A stretch of DNA of 64,000 bases from Triticum aestivum (taxonomy: Eukaryota > Streptophyta > Magnoliopsida > Poales > Poaceae): assembly GCF_018294505.1 (NCBI RefSeq), contig NC_057795.1, forward strand, positions 234,295,035-234,359,034, read 5' to 3'. Under the pieces are notes generated by a model. That model searched no databases. It was not told where the DNA came from and was given only the letters and a program-made list of their open reading frames with translations. Position numbers and translations under genes: made by a program. Of this stretch, positions 34,254 through 46,139 are shown piece after piece; position 1 is the first letter of the stretch; every line of letters begins with the position of its first letter.

Positions 34254-36223
34254 TGTAGCGACCCGACCTCAGACGGTCAAGTCTCTGTGCTTAAGTGTCA
34301 TCCCTAGATTGGTATGCTGACACACACAGTACTCAAGGATTTATAACAGAGGTAAATCACATGTATAAAGTAACGTAAATACTATTACCTCAATCCAAAT
34401 AGCGGAAGTAACAAGGTTGTGGATTCCCATCAACACCAACGACAAAGTTGAGTGTAGAAATCGTAACCCTAATGTATCAGTTACTCGTCATAAGATCCTG
34501 CAACATGAGACGTTGCAGCCACAAAGGGTCAGTACATTGAATGTACTGACAACTTCACACCATAAGATAAATGATGAATAATAGCTATCACTACATGCAT
34601 ATTTGGCTGGTGGAAAGCTCTATGGTTACAGTTTTGCATAAAGCCAATTTTTCCCTACTGCAAAGGAATAAATTTTATTTAACTATCATGGTGGTTGTTA
34701 AACATCGAGAAGGTAAACACCCTATCAACCCCAATTAAGCATCATCATTAAACCCAACAAATTAAATTAAAGTAACATGATGAGATTCACATGATAATCC
34801 AATAACTAGATACTCAAAACGTCCATAACCGGGGACACGACTAACCATGATTAGTTTATACACTATGCAGAGGTTTGCGCACTTTTCCCCACAAGACTCG
34901 ATCTCCTCCGTTGAATTTCTCGCACTACATGGTGTTTGAGAAACGGATGACCGAGAAAGTCTTTCAGAAGCATTTGCACCTTACGATCAGGTAGATAGTA
35001 CCAACCTACATCCCCTACATCTGCTAGTCTACCACTGTAAGAGTTCACACGACTTAATCAACTATGCTAGAGCCCATAGTAGCTTGTGGCTGCACACAGA
35101 AGTTTCTAGCATGAAAAATCTCATGATCCCTTTGAGCCTGGGTGGCGGTCCATAAAGAAAAACAGACAATCGTTGGAATACCCAGGTGCCTCAATCCACC
35201 CAGATGTGTGTTTAAGTTGCCACCTTAAATAAACCATTAAATAACAATCTCACATCTGTCATGGATACACTCACCCAATCCACGTCTACTAGCATAGCAT
35301 GGCAATAAGCAAATGTAGAAGTAACTCCCAAGGGTTTTGTAATAAAATAGGTAATAGGTACTACCTCATCTACTCCCCAACAATTTAATTAGATCCTAAT
35401 CATGCAATGTTTGAGGGTTGATCTAATGCAATAAAACTGGGCATAAAAGAAGTATGATCAAAGTGTTACTTGCCTATACTGTTGATGAAGATGATTTGCA
35501 CTCAACTCCTAATAGATCTATTCGTCACACTCTTTTCAATCTATCGTGAGCAAGCAATAGTAACCACACATAAGCAACCACTCAAAAGATCGGAAAGAAC
35601 GAAGAAAACAATTCGAAAACATCAAAACCAAGCAAATAACTCTTGCAACATAAAACAATTTCTAACAGTACTGAAATTATGTGAATTTGGCCTTATCATA
35701 AAGTTTAGGTCAAGAGCTTCGATTTGCAAAAAGAATCAACTCAAACGGAGTTATAAAACTCAAGTTATGAACAATAGAAGTTTGAATTCAAATCTGATCT
35801 AATTTAAATATTAAAATTTCAAAAACATGTTTAAGTTGTTTAACTGGATAGAGGGGATCATAACGAAGAAGTGGGTGTTTGTTTCGTTGAATTTGGATAA
35901 ACGAGTAAAAAGATGCGATCGTTTGAAAAACCAGGGGCTAAACGGTAAAATAAAACAACTACAACTAGGTCCCTGCCAGAAAACTTAAAATAAAAGAAAA
36001 ATACTAAATAGCGAACGTTCGTTACAGAACCCAATCTAATGAATTCGTTTGCTCCAGAACCTAAACTAGCGAACACTCACTATTTAAACTAACTAAATAA
36101 AAAAATGGGTTATTAAACGAAAACCGAAACCCTAGAAAAAAACCGGTGAATCGGGCGGGCTTATTACCGGTTCACAGCGGGTTCAACGCCGGCGGCGGTT
36201 GGAGTCCGACGATGAGGGAAGAC

Positions 36224-36847
36224 TAGGGATGGCACCTGCAGGGTTTGGGTACGGGTGGAGCCACTCCATACCCTTACCCATCCCATTTAAGTTTACCCAC
36301 CACCCATACCCATACCCGCTAGTGGGTAGAAATTTTTCCCATACCCCTCACCCGACAGGGTAAATGGGTACTAGCGGGTAAAAATACCCATGTTTGCATA
36401 ACATCAATTTGAGCGACACATAATCATAAACAACAATATACAATCATAATTTATAAACAACAACATATAATAACATCTATACATACTTATAAATAACAAC
36501 ACATCATAAACACACCACATTTTATAAACATCGACACTTTCTTCTAAACAATAACACATCAAAACATCAACACATAGTTATAAACACTAGTACATAGTCA
36601 TACATTTTAAGTTCACAAACTCATGACAAAGGGTAGAGGTATTTTTTCCGTACTTGTTAGATTTTTATAAGGGTACATGGGTATGCGTGTATGGGTTATA
36701 TGATCTCATACCCGTACCCACTCTACCCGATGGGTTTGAGATTTCCCTATTTACATACCCATGGGTAACTTTTTGTCCCATACCCTTACCCTAATAGGGC
36801 TTTTACCCACAGGGTACGTGGGTAATGGGTACCCATTGCCATCCCTA
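36224..36847. mobile_element. hAT-type MITE
   Basis: The 624-bp block has terminal inverted repeats TAGGGATGGCA ... TGCCATCCCTA and an 8-bp target duplication GGGAAGAC (36216-36223 and 36848-36855). An 8-bp duplication and these ends fit hAT. The sister LTR has a single GGGAAGAC at 43836-43843 with no insert. Both subterminal parts are rich in the word TACCCA/TGGGTA; the middle is AT-rich. It encodes no transposase. Confidence 0.92.
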
Positions 36848-37102
36848 GGGAAGACGGCTGCAGCGGCGGCTACGGATGGGACGGCGGCTCCGGGGCTCGG
36901 TGGCGCCGGCGAAGTAGATGGGGAGTGGCTCGGCGAGGCGAGTCCGAAGGGGGGGTGGCGTCGGGCGTAGGCGGCGGTTGGAGCGAGGCGCAATGGCGGC
37001 GGATCTCTTCGAAGTTTGGACTCCGGCAAGGTCTGTGCGAGGCTGCGGGAGGCGATGCCCAAGGCGGTTTGAGGAAAAAGAGGCCGGGGGTCTAGGGCGG
37101 CT

Positions 37103-37111
37103 CTATTTAAG
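37103..37111 (-). promoter_or_regulatory. TATA-like box in element E 3' LTR
   Basis: Minus strand CTTAAATAG. The same site is at 44097-44105 in the 5' LTR, where it would drive the element RNA. Confidence 0.45.
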
Positions 37112-38004
37112 GAGGGGATGGGCAACGAGATGCGTGGAGGAGGGGGCAAGGGGGGAGGAATCCGGCGGCGGTACGACATCGGTGGCGTGGGGGAGTCGAA
37201 CTCGGGGATGAACGGGCGAGCGGCGGGGCTGGCTGGGTGGGCCGGCTGGCCGGGCTTTGGCCGAGTTGGCCCGGTCCAGAGAAGAAGTTTTTTTTAAACA
37301 TTTTTTCCCGAAAAACTGAACTATGAACAAAATAAATAAAATATTATATAGGCATATAATATATCAAAATTTTCAGAAACTTATTTCCTACAAGATGAAC
37401 ATTATTCTAGCATAAAATAAAATCTACAAAATTTCAAATAAATCAATAGTGCTACTGCTATAATAAAATCCAATAAAAATCCTTTTTAAAAATACCAAAA
37501 TTAATTCAAATTTATTTCTCTCCAATTTTCTGATGTAGGGAATCTTTTTACCCTAATTTCCATATATTATATTTTTGGAGAAAAATAATTTGAAATAAAT
37601 CCAAATAACTCCCAATTGAAAATAATTTCAAAAGGACTTTAAATTGGATTTCTTTTAAACTCCCAACTCATATTTCATATGTTTGAAGAAGTCATTTTAT
37701 CTTCCCTCATGAAAATCATTGAGTTGCTTGAAGTTTCTGAATTTGAAATATTTCCAAATGAAATTCAAATATTTTCAAAACCCTTTTTATTTATTTAAAT
37801 GGAAGAAGTCATGTCATCTTCTCTCTAGAGTTTTGTGGTGAAAAGAATTTGAATTCACGGAGATCACGGATGCAAAAAAAATGAAAGTTTGGGAAAGTCC
37901 TCTTATTCCCTCTCATTTAACTTTCAAAAAGTTTCAGTTCCACTCAATTTCACACAAGCAACCACACCACAATCAAACAATCAATCAAATCTATCTGTTT
38001 AATA

Positions 38005-38261
38005 CTCCCTCCATTCCAGAATATAAGGTGTATTGGTTTTCGTGCAAGTCAACCATTTGAATGTTTGACCAAGCTTATAGAATAAAATAACAACATCTGC
38101 ATTACCTAGTAGATAAAATATGAAACTAATTTTCATGATGAATCAAATGATATAAATTTCTTATTGTGAATGTTGATAATTTTTTCTAAAAACTCGGTCA
38201 AACTTGCACTCGTTTGACTTTTCAAAAAAGAAATACACCTTATATAAAGGAACGGAGGGAG
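38005..38261. mobile_element. Stowaway MITE (Tc1/mariner)
   Basis: Terminal inverted repeats CTCCCTCCATTCC and GGAACGGAGGGAG with TA on both sides (38003-38004, 38262-38263). Length 257 bp. This is a typical grass Stowaway. The sister LTR is cut before this position, so an empty site cannot be checked. Confidence 0.95.
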
Positions 38262-38298
38262 TATAACGTTCCAAAATTTAGAATTTTGGGATCTTACA

Positions 38299-39738
38299 AA
38301 CCTACCACCCTTAAAATGAATCTCGTCCTCGAGATTCGGAGAGGCTAGCAAGAAATAGGTTAGGTTTGGGGTCTTCTTAAAATCCATCGATCATCACCGG
38401 GGTCTGGGGTGCTACCACCCTTAGAAGCATGGTTACTGTTCCATCAAAACTCATATACTCCATCCTTATTCTTGACAGTGTCGGTCTTCTCAGATCTTTA
38501 GTATAATTCCTTCTCGGGATCTTCCGGTAGCGGCATAACATTTTCCTCAATTCTTCTGTCCTTTCATCTTGATAAGGTTCTTCCGAGACTGGGTCTTCTT
38601 AGCTGACGGGTCTGGCGCCAATACTATACAAATATCGATATCTCATGGTGGTCAACAATTTAGGTTTTCTCCTGTAGGAAACGGGTATGGGCTTCATTCT
38701 CACCGTATGACCTACGTTTGGCAACAAGTGCCTTGTACAAGGGGAATAATTGTCATACCATTCTAAGGTTGAACAAGGTTTAATATCTTCGTCTCTCTAC
38801 TATAGGCAAGTCACTCAGATTTACCATCCCATATAGCAAGGCGAATAATAAGAGTAAGTCGGTATGGTGATCAATTCATCCCGCACCCAAATCATTATCT
38901 TGTATATGGTTTAGCGAATCTCACATTCTAACACTCGGTCATCCTCACAAGCATTGCAGAATTTCTCTTGTCAACGAACCAAGTTCGGATTAATCCATTT
39001 ATTCTACAAGCCAAACAAACATCTATCGTTCCTTCACAACTCTAAGGTTTTGCGTAAACTCCTATAGAATCGTCTGTGGGTAAGGTCGTATCTTCTTCCA
39101 GGGGTTTTCCTTCAGCAAGAATGTGCTTGCTTCTTGGCAGGTCCTGGGGCCTGTGGGTTATGGCCCATCTCATCACTTGTAAACCTTGAACTCATCATCG
39201 GGGCAACTGATCATTATTCCAACCTCCAGTCCCCTAGCATTCTTAAATAAATCCAATGTACTGTCTCCCTTCCTTCTATTGGTACCAAACTAAGAGTGAT
39301 TACTCAGACTCATCATAGAGTCACCATTGCTCCATATTACCAACATCATACCTCCTTTATATCCAAATAGTACTTCATCCCTTCATACTCTTGGGGTATC
39401 CAACATATCGAGATAAAACTCATACTTGTTTAGTCCGAAATCCACTCTATGGAATATCTTTATCCTTTCCAGGGGTCAAATCTCCTCACAGGGTACTACC
39501 ACCCTTAAAATGCACAAACTTATCCATAGACCATATTTCTCATATCATCGAAATTGGTCAAAATCCTTCTTCATAGAGTAACTACTCATAAAATCCAATC
39601 AGTACCAAGGATGCTAACTTTATTGGTTCTCAAATTATTACAATCTCCTGCATTTCCATTACATGCCTCAACTCAACACCTCAATATAAAACATTTGTTC
39701 CCTCTACTACTACTACATTTCTTTTGTTGCTAAATCAA
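38299..39738 (-). other. Polypurine tract and 3' non-coding region of element E
   Basis: Next to the LTR, minus strand CTCGAGGACGAGATTCATTT then TAAGGGTGGTAGGTT leads into TGTAAGATCCC. The purine word AAGGGTGGTAG recurs at about 38411 and 39488. No coding motif was found in the region, and no sign of protease, RT or integrase. Confidence 0.65.
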
Positions 39739-40660
39739 CTATTTAGCACAAATCTCCTTCTCCTTGGGACAATTTCTTGCAAAGTGCCTTGCTTCCTTAC
39801 AACGAAAACATATCACTTCTGACAAGTCTCGAGGTTTCCCTTTTGGGCAACCGCTAAAGTAGTGCCCTGACTCCTTGCATCTAAAACAGGTGATATGGCT
39901 CAGGTCCTTCCTGGAATCCAATCTACTTCTCTTCCTGGACTTTTCTGTTCCAATCAGGGCTTCTATTTCCTGTGGGTCGTACTCTACTTCCGTTGTCGGG
40001 AATTCTACTATATCCCCATTCATACAATTCTGGGATGTGTCCTACTTCTCCACATGAATAGCATGACTTGGTGCAGGCTTGAATTTTGTTTCCTTTATGT
40101 GTGTCCTCCACCTCTTCCTTCATCACATGCTCTTCTAAAGTTTCCTTGAGGGCTCCTTTCATTGTTTCTTCCTTCTGCTGGATGGTTCTTTATACCATGG
40201 GGTAAATGTGACACTGAGAAGGGTAGTGGGTAGTTCCTTCACACAAGAAACAAGTAATCTGCCTAGTTGGGCATTCTTCAGCTGGGTGATTTCCTTCACA
40301 ATTAGGGCATTCATCCTTGTGCTACTTATGGTTGTTTCCTATTTCTCCACAAAGCTTGCATGCGCAAGTTTTCTTCATATGATTTCCATAAGGCTTCATC
40401 TTCTGGGACACAAACCAAGACTTTAGAAAAGTCAACTTAAATTCCTTCCAAGTGGTTACTCCTTGCCATCCATTGATGGTTTGGTACATCCTCCACCAAG
40501 TAGCAAGACCTCTTTCAAAGAACTGAAGAGCATGCTAGGTCATATCCTTTCCGACTATAGGGTTATTCTTCATGTGATCCTCCATGTTATGAATCCATTG
40601 GTCCACCTTCAATTGACTCATCGGTCCAGATAATATGAGCTCATCTCCATTCATCCTCTA
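39739..40660 (-). pseudogene. Element E gag with up to six zinc knuckles, broken
   Basis: After a gag-like segment (HALQFFERGLATWWRMYQTI and WQGVTTWKEFKLTF) come cysteine motifs in order: CKLCGEIGNNHK (degenerate), CPNCEGNHPAEEC, CFLCEGTTHYPSQC, CYSCGEVGHIPELY (last Cys replaced), CFRCKESGHYFSGC and CFRCKEARHFARNC. Stops at about 40548, 40325 and 40190 and a frame change near 40030 break it. It ends at a stop after KEKEICAK. No pol follows. A run of knuckles this long is more than the one or two normal for plant gypsy gag. Confidence 0.75.
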
Positions 40661-40796
40661 TTGGGTCCAGGGTTTTGTGGTGAGATAAGAGAGATAGGGA
40701 GGGATACACAGAATACAAACAAATGTTTTGACAAGATAGATTTTATTGTCGCTATCGGAAAAACAACAAACAAAAGACAGCTCACAATCGTCGCAT

Positions 40797-41204
40797 CTAA
40801 CGTAGGTATAATGGGGTTTGGTCTTCTAATGGCCAATAAATCTTTAATATCACCAAACTCTTCAAGTCTTGCTTATGTCTCTGTTGGCTTCTTCCGATCG
40901 TGCTTATCCTTCTCAAGTTCTTTTGCCAGATCATCTCTGTTGACGCGAAGTTTCTCTTGACGTCCTTTAATATTCTGGAGTTGTGTTCCAAACTTCTGGG
41001 TTTCAACCTCCTTGATATGAATCATGTCCTTCTATCCTTCAGCTCCTGACTAATCTCCGGTATCTCGAGGTTTTGCTCCTCCAGTTTGGCTACTTTCAAC
41101 TTCTGGGTCCTGAGTTCTTCACGAAATGCTTCTTTATCAAATACAGCTTCTTGAAGGTTCATCTTAAACTTCCTGATGTAATACTCCAGATCCTGGTGAT
41201 GCAC
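40797..41204 (-). pseudogene. Coiled-coil N-terminal ORF remnant of element E
   Basis: Two minus-strand pieces, 41022-41204 (YYIRKFKMNLQEAVFDKEAF, then LRTQKLKVAKLEEQNLEI) and 40797-41006, are strongly helical and charged. They lie between the primer site and the knuckle-rich gag. By position and coiled-coil content they resemble the extra ORF before gag in element C, but I see no clear sequence match by eye. Confidence 0.45.
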
Positions 41205-41853
41205 CGGCTAAGTTTAAAACTGCATCCTTTACTGGCAGATGCTCCATCAGCCTTCTACCATCCAATCCTTCCATGCATATGCATGCTTAACTCAGCTCGG
41301 TGACAATAGCATAAGTGGGCAATAACATCATGGATAGCCGTGTTTCTTACCTTGTCATTGCCATGAGCTATCATTCTGTAGTTGATATCTCCTGCCTTAG
41401 GGTTTTCTTGACAAAAACTTTGAGTTCTAAAGCTCCATGTTCCGGTCTTTCTCCGACATCTTGATCTTGGGTATTAACAGCTCTAATAGTCTCACAAGTT
41501 CCTTAAGGGTAGTTTTCCTAGGTCATACAAATCTGGAAAAATTCTACAGGGCCTTCAAATTCTCCTAGTCTTTGGAGTCTTCACCGTTGTAGTTTACGTC
41601 ATTGTAATGCACAGTAAAAATCCTCTTTATTCCAAAGTAGTCTTAGTTGTCCGATATCTTGTACTCCTTGGAGTGGTCTCATCAGCGAATCTTCATGTGG
41701 TCAAAAATGGAAAGGGGTATGGTCTCACTAAAAGGGAATATTTGAAAAAGCTCAGAAGAGAAGAGAGGTAAAAGATCTTTTTGAAAATAAAGTAGTAGAT
41801 AAAATCTTTCCTATGGGCTTGCCAGTTTCTAGGGGTCACGTCCTATAGTCAAC
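41205..41853 (-). other. Leader of element E
   Basis: About 650 bp between the primer site and the first coding remnant. No ORF with recognisable content. Confidence 0.5.
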
Positions 41854-41870
41854 ATGGGCTCTGATACTAT
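41854..41870 (-). other. Primer binding site of element E
   Basis: Minus strand AGTATCAGAGCCCA, two bases inside the LTR end (..GTCGCTACA). It matches the plant tRNA-Met type with one change (TAGTATC for TGGTATC). Confidence 0.8.
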
Positions 41871-41872
41871 CT

Positions 41873-44723
41873 TGTAGCGACCCGACCTCAGACGGTCAAG
41901 TCTCTGTGCTTAAGTGTCATCCCTAGATCGCTATGCTGACACACACAGTACTCAAGGATTTATAACAGAGGTAAATCACATGTATAAAGTAACGTAAATA
42001 CTATTACCTCAATCCAAATAGCGGAAGTAACAAGTTTGTGGATTCCCATCAACACCAACGGCAAAGTTGAGTGTAGAAATCGTAACCCTAACGTATCACT
42101 TACTCGTCGTAAGATCCTGCAACATGAGATGTTGCAGCCACAAAGGGTCAGTACATTGAATGTACTGGCAAATTCACACCATAGGATAAATGATGAATAA
42201 TAGCTATCACTACATGCATATTTGGCTGGTGGAAAGCTCTATGGTTACGGTTTTGCGTAAAGCCAATTTTTCCCTACTGCAAAGGAATAAATTTTATTTA
42301 ACTATCATGGTGGTTGTTAAACATTGAGAAGGTAGACACCCTCTCAATCCCAATTAAGCATCATCATTAAACCCAACAAATTAAATTAAAGTAACATGAT
42401 GAGATTCACATGATAATCCAATAACTAGATACTCAAAACGTCCATAACCGGGGACACGGCTAACCATGATTAGTTTATACACTCTGTAGAGGTTTGCGCA
42501 CTTTTCCCCACAAGACTCGATCTCCTCCGTTGAATTTCTTGCACTACATGGTGTTTGAGAAACGGATGACCAAGACATAGTCTTTCAGAAGCTTTTGCAC
42601 CTTACGACCAGGTAGACAGTACCAACCTACATCCCCTACATCTGCTAGTCTACCACTGTAAGAGTTCACACGACTTAATCAACTATGCTAGAGCCCATAG
42701 TAGCTTGTGGCTGCACATGGAAGTTTCTAGCATGAAAAATGTCATGATCCCTTTGATCCTGGGTGGCGGTCCATAGAGAAAAACAGGCAATCGCTGGAAT
42801 ACCCAGGTGCCTCAATCCACCCAGATGTGTGTTTAAGTTGCCACCTTAAATAAACCATTAAATAACAACCTCACATCTGTCATGGATACACTCACCCAAT
42901 CCACGTCTACTAGCATAGCATGGCAATAAGCAAACGTAGAAGTAACTCCCAAGGGTTTTGTAATAAAATAGGTAATAGGTACTACCTCATCTACTCACCA
43001 ACAATTTAATTAGATCCTAATCATGCAATGTTTGAGGGTTGATCTAATGCAATAAAACTGGGCATAAAAGAAGTATGATCAAAGTGTTACTTGCCTGTAC
43101 TGTCGATGAAGATGATTCGCACTCAACTCCCGATAGATCTATTTGTCACACTCCGTTCAATCTATCGTGAGCAAGCAATAGTAACCGCACATAAGCAATC
43201 ACTCAAAAGATCGGAAAGAACGAAGAAAACAATTCGAAAACATCAAAACTAAGCAAATAACTCTTGCAACATAAAACAATTTCTAACAGTACTAAAATTA
43301 TATGAATTTGGCCTTTTCATAAAGTTTAGGTCAAGAGCTTCGATTTGCAAAAAGAATCAACTCAAACGGAGTTATAAAACTCAAGTTATGAACAACAGAA
43401 GTTTGAATTCAAATCTGATCTAATTCAAATACTAAAATTTCAAAAACATGTTTAAGTTGTTTAACTGGATAGGGGGGATCATAACGAAGAAGTGGGCATT
43501 GGTTTCGTTGAATTTGGATAAACGAGTAAAAAGATGCGATCGTTTGAAAACCAGGGGCTAAACAGTAAAATAAAACAACTACAACTAGGTCCCTGCCAGA
43601 AAACTTAAAATAAAAGAAAAAGACTAAATAGCGAATGTTCATCACAGAAACCAATCTAATGAATTCATTCGCTCCACAACCTAAACTAGCGAACGCTCAC
43701 TATTTAAACTAACTAAATAAAAAAACGGGGTTGTAAACGAAAATCGAAACCCTAGAAAAAAACCGGTGAACCAGGCGGGCTTATTACCGGTTCACAGCAG
43801 GTTCGACGCCGGCGGCGGTTGGAGTCCGATGGCGAGGGAAGACGGCGGCAGCGGCATCAGCTACGGATGGGACGGCGGCTCCGGGGCTCGGTGGCGCCAG
43901 CGAAGTAGATGGGGAGGAGCGGCTCGGCGAGGCGAGTCCGAAGGGGGTGGTGGCGTTGGGCGTAGGCGGCGGTTGGAGCGAGGCGCAACGGCGGTGGATC
44001 TAGTCGGAGTTCGGACTCCGGCGAGGTTTGCGTGAGGCTGCGGGAGGCGATGGCGGCGGCGGTTTGAGGAAAAAGAGGCCGGGGGTCCAGGGCGGCTCTA
44101 TTTAAGTAGGGGAGGGGCGACAAGATGGGTGGAGGAGGGGGCAAGGGGGAAGGAATGCGGCGGTAGTACGACGTCAGTGGCGTGGGGGAGTCGGACTCGG
44201 GTTCGAACGGGCGAGCGGCGGGGCTGGCTGGGTGGGCCGGCTGGCTGGGTTTCGGCCCAGTTGGCCCGGTCCAGAGAAGAAGTTTTTTTAAGCATTTTTT
44301 TCCAGAAAAACGAAGGCATATAATATATCAAAATTTTCAGAAACTTATTTCCTACAAGATGAACACTATTCTAGCATCAAATAAAATCTACAAAATTTCA
44401 AATAAATCAAACAGTGCTACTGCTCTAATAAAATCCAATAAAAATCATTTTAAAAATACCAAAATTAATTCAAATTTATTTCTCTCCAATTTTTTGATGT
44501 AGGGAATCATTTTACCCTAATTTCCATATATTATATTTTTGGAGAATAATAATTTGAAATAAATCCAAATAACTCCCAATTGAAAATAATTTCAAAAGGA
44601 CTTTAAATTGGATTTCTTTTAAACTCCCAACTCATATTTCATAGGTTTGAAGAAGTCATTTTATCTTCCCTCATGAAATTCATTGAGTTGCTTGAAGTTT
44701 CTGAATTTGAAATATTTCCAAAT
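41873..44723 (-). repeat. 5' LTR of element E, truncated by element F
   Basis: It starts TGTAGCGACCCG (plus) and follows the 3' LTR until TTTCCAAAT at 44723, where element F begins. The missing about 0.3-0.5 kb should lie beyond F and G outside the window. It lacks the hAT MITE, leaving a clean empty site at 43836-43843. Confidence 0.9.
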
Positions 44724-45453
44724 TGAAAGGATAGATATAGTTGACTAGAGGGGGGGGGTGAATAGGCAACTAACAATTTTTAGCTTTTCTTTACCTAATT
44801 AAACTTTGCATCAAAGTAGGTTGTCTTAATATGCAACTAGGTGAACAACCTATATGATGCAACAACAATAGGTGCACAAGCAAGCAAGGGATACAACACA
44901 AATAGCTTGCACAAGTAAAGACACGAGATAACCAAGTGTGGAGCCGATGGACACGAGGATGTGTTACCGAAGTTCCTTCCTTTTGAGGGGAAGTACGTCT
45001 CCGTTAGAGCGGTGTGGAGGCACAATGCTCCCTAAGAAGCCACTAGGGCCACCGTATTCTCCTCACTCCCTCACACAATGCGAGATGCCGTGATTCCACT
45101 ATTGGTGCCCTTGAAGGCGGTGACCGAACCTTTACAAACAGGTTGGGCTATCTCCACAACTTAATTGGAGGCTCCCAATGACACCACGAAGCTTCACCAC
45201 AATGGACTATGGCTCCGAGGTGACCTCAACCGACTAGGGTGCTCAAACACCCAAGAGTAACAAGATCCGCTAGGGATTAGTGGTGGAATCAAATTTCTCT
45301 TGGTGGAAGTGTAGATCAGGGCCTTCTCAACCTATCCCGAGCAAATCAACAAGTTTGATTGGCTAGGGAGAGAGATCGGGCGAAAATGGAGCTTGGAGAA
45401 ACAATGGAGCTTTTGGGGGAAGAGGTAGGTCAACTTTGGGGAAGAAGACCCCC

Positions 45454-45463
45454 TTTATATAGT
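45454..45463 (-). promoter_or_regulatory. TATA box in element F LTR
   Basis: Minus strand ACTATATAAA within G/C-rich sequence. The same site is at 55691-55700 in the 5' LTR. Confidence 0.6.
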
Positions 45464-45509
45464 GGGGGGAACAATCCAACCGTTACCGCCCAAGCAGCCC
45501 CGCACAGAG

Positions 45510-45820
45510 CGGTACTACCACTGAACCAACGGTACTACCGTCCCCTCCCAGCGGTACTGCCACGCACATGAGGGGAGCACGGACCTGGGCCCAGAGCGGT
45601 ACTACCACGGAGGCAAGGGCGGTACTACCGCCACTACTGCCGCAGCTAGTACCGCACAACCCGACACTAGAAAACGAGGCCCCGAGTCGAGGCGGTAGTA
45701 GCCCGGAGCCTCAGCGATACTACAACGGAGGACAGGAAGTGGTACTACCACTTATGAGCGGTACTACCGCTTGATGTGCTTCGGCGGTACTACCGCTGAG
45801 GACCGCGGTACTACCGCTGG
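45510..45820. repeat. Cluster of GCGGTACTACCGC-type palindromes in element F LTR
   Basis: At least ten exact or near copies of a 13-bp palindrome (GCGGTA-C-TACCGC and half sites). The matching block in the 5' LTR is 55745-56075. That copy has an extra unit after the first palindrome (GCTTGGGTGGGCGGCACTAC), so unit number differs between the LTRs. Confidence 0.85.
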
Positions 45821-46139
45821 GACCAGTTAGGGCAAGCTAGGTGAGGAAAGGGAACTCCATTGAAGCGGAAAGGAATAGCGGGTGCGATAAGGATGTGCAC
45901 GTGTTGATTCCACCCTAGCCTTACCAAAGCGGATCCCCTCTTGATAGTACGGTGACTCCTACGAAACTAGTCCACCAACATAGAAATGAAAGAGCTACAC
46001 CGTCTTGAATAAAACACCGAGGGGAGGGAATCGTCTCGTGCCAAAGGATGAATCTCTGAAAAACTCAATGCACACGATTAGTCCGCAAAAGCATTGTCAT
46101 CAATCACCAAAACACCTTGGGGATAAATATGCCCTTACA

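Larger units (their letters stand above)
34254..38298 (-). repeat. 3' LTR of element E with two MITE insertions
   Basis: TGTAGCGACCCGACC at the left and GATCTTACA at the right (plus strand). Without the hAT and Stowaway MITEs it is about 3.15 kb. A TATA-like CTTAAATAG (minus) lies at 37103-37111, with CpG-rich sequence after it. It matches the other copy at 41873-44723 along its length; an indel of about 40 bp near 37320 is visible. Confidence 0.9.
34254..44723 (-). mobile_element. Element E: gag-only Ty3/gypsy element, minus strand, 5' LTR cut by element F
   Basis: LTRs at 34254-38298 and 41873-44723 (truncated) flank a 3.6-kb body with a tRNA-Met type primer site, a gag with several zinc knuckles and a polypurine tract, but no protease, RT or integrase. 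The left flank in C is CAGGC. The LTR end is related to that of element C. It appears to be a non-autonomous relative of C. Confidence 0.85.
44724..46139 (-). repeat. 3' LTR of element F
   Basis: 1416 bp, TGAAAGGATAG at the left and TGCCCTTACA at the right (plus strand). A G-run is at about 44746-44757, TATA on minus at 45454-45463, and a cluster of GCGGTACTACCGC-type palindromes at 45510-45820. Confidence 0.92.

Noticed and set aside
36751..37211. Ala/Arg/Gly-rich ORFs in element E LTR as a possible host gene
   Set aside because: They occur in the matching place of the second LTR (43766-44035) with different frames, and one runs across the MITE boundary at 36847.
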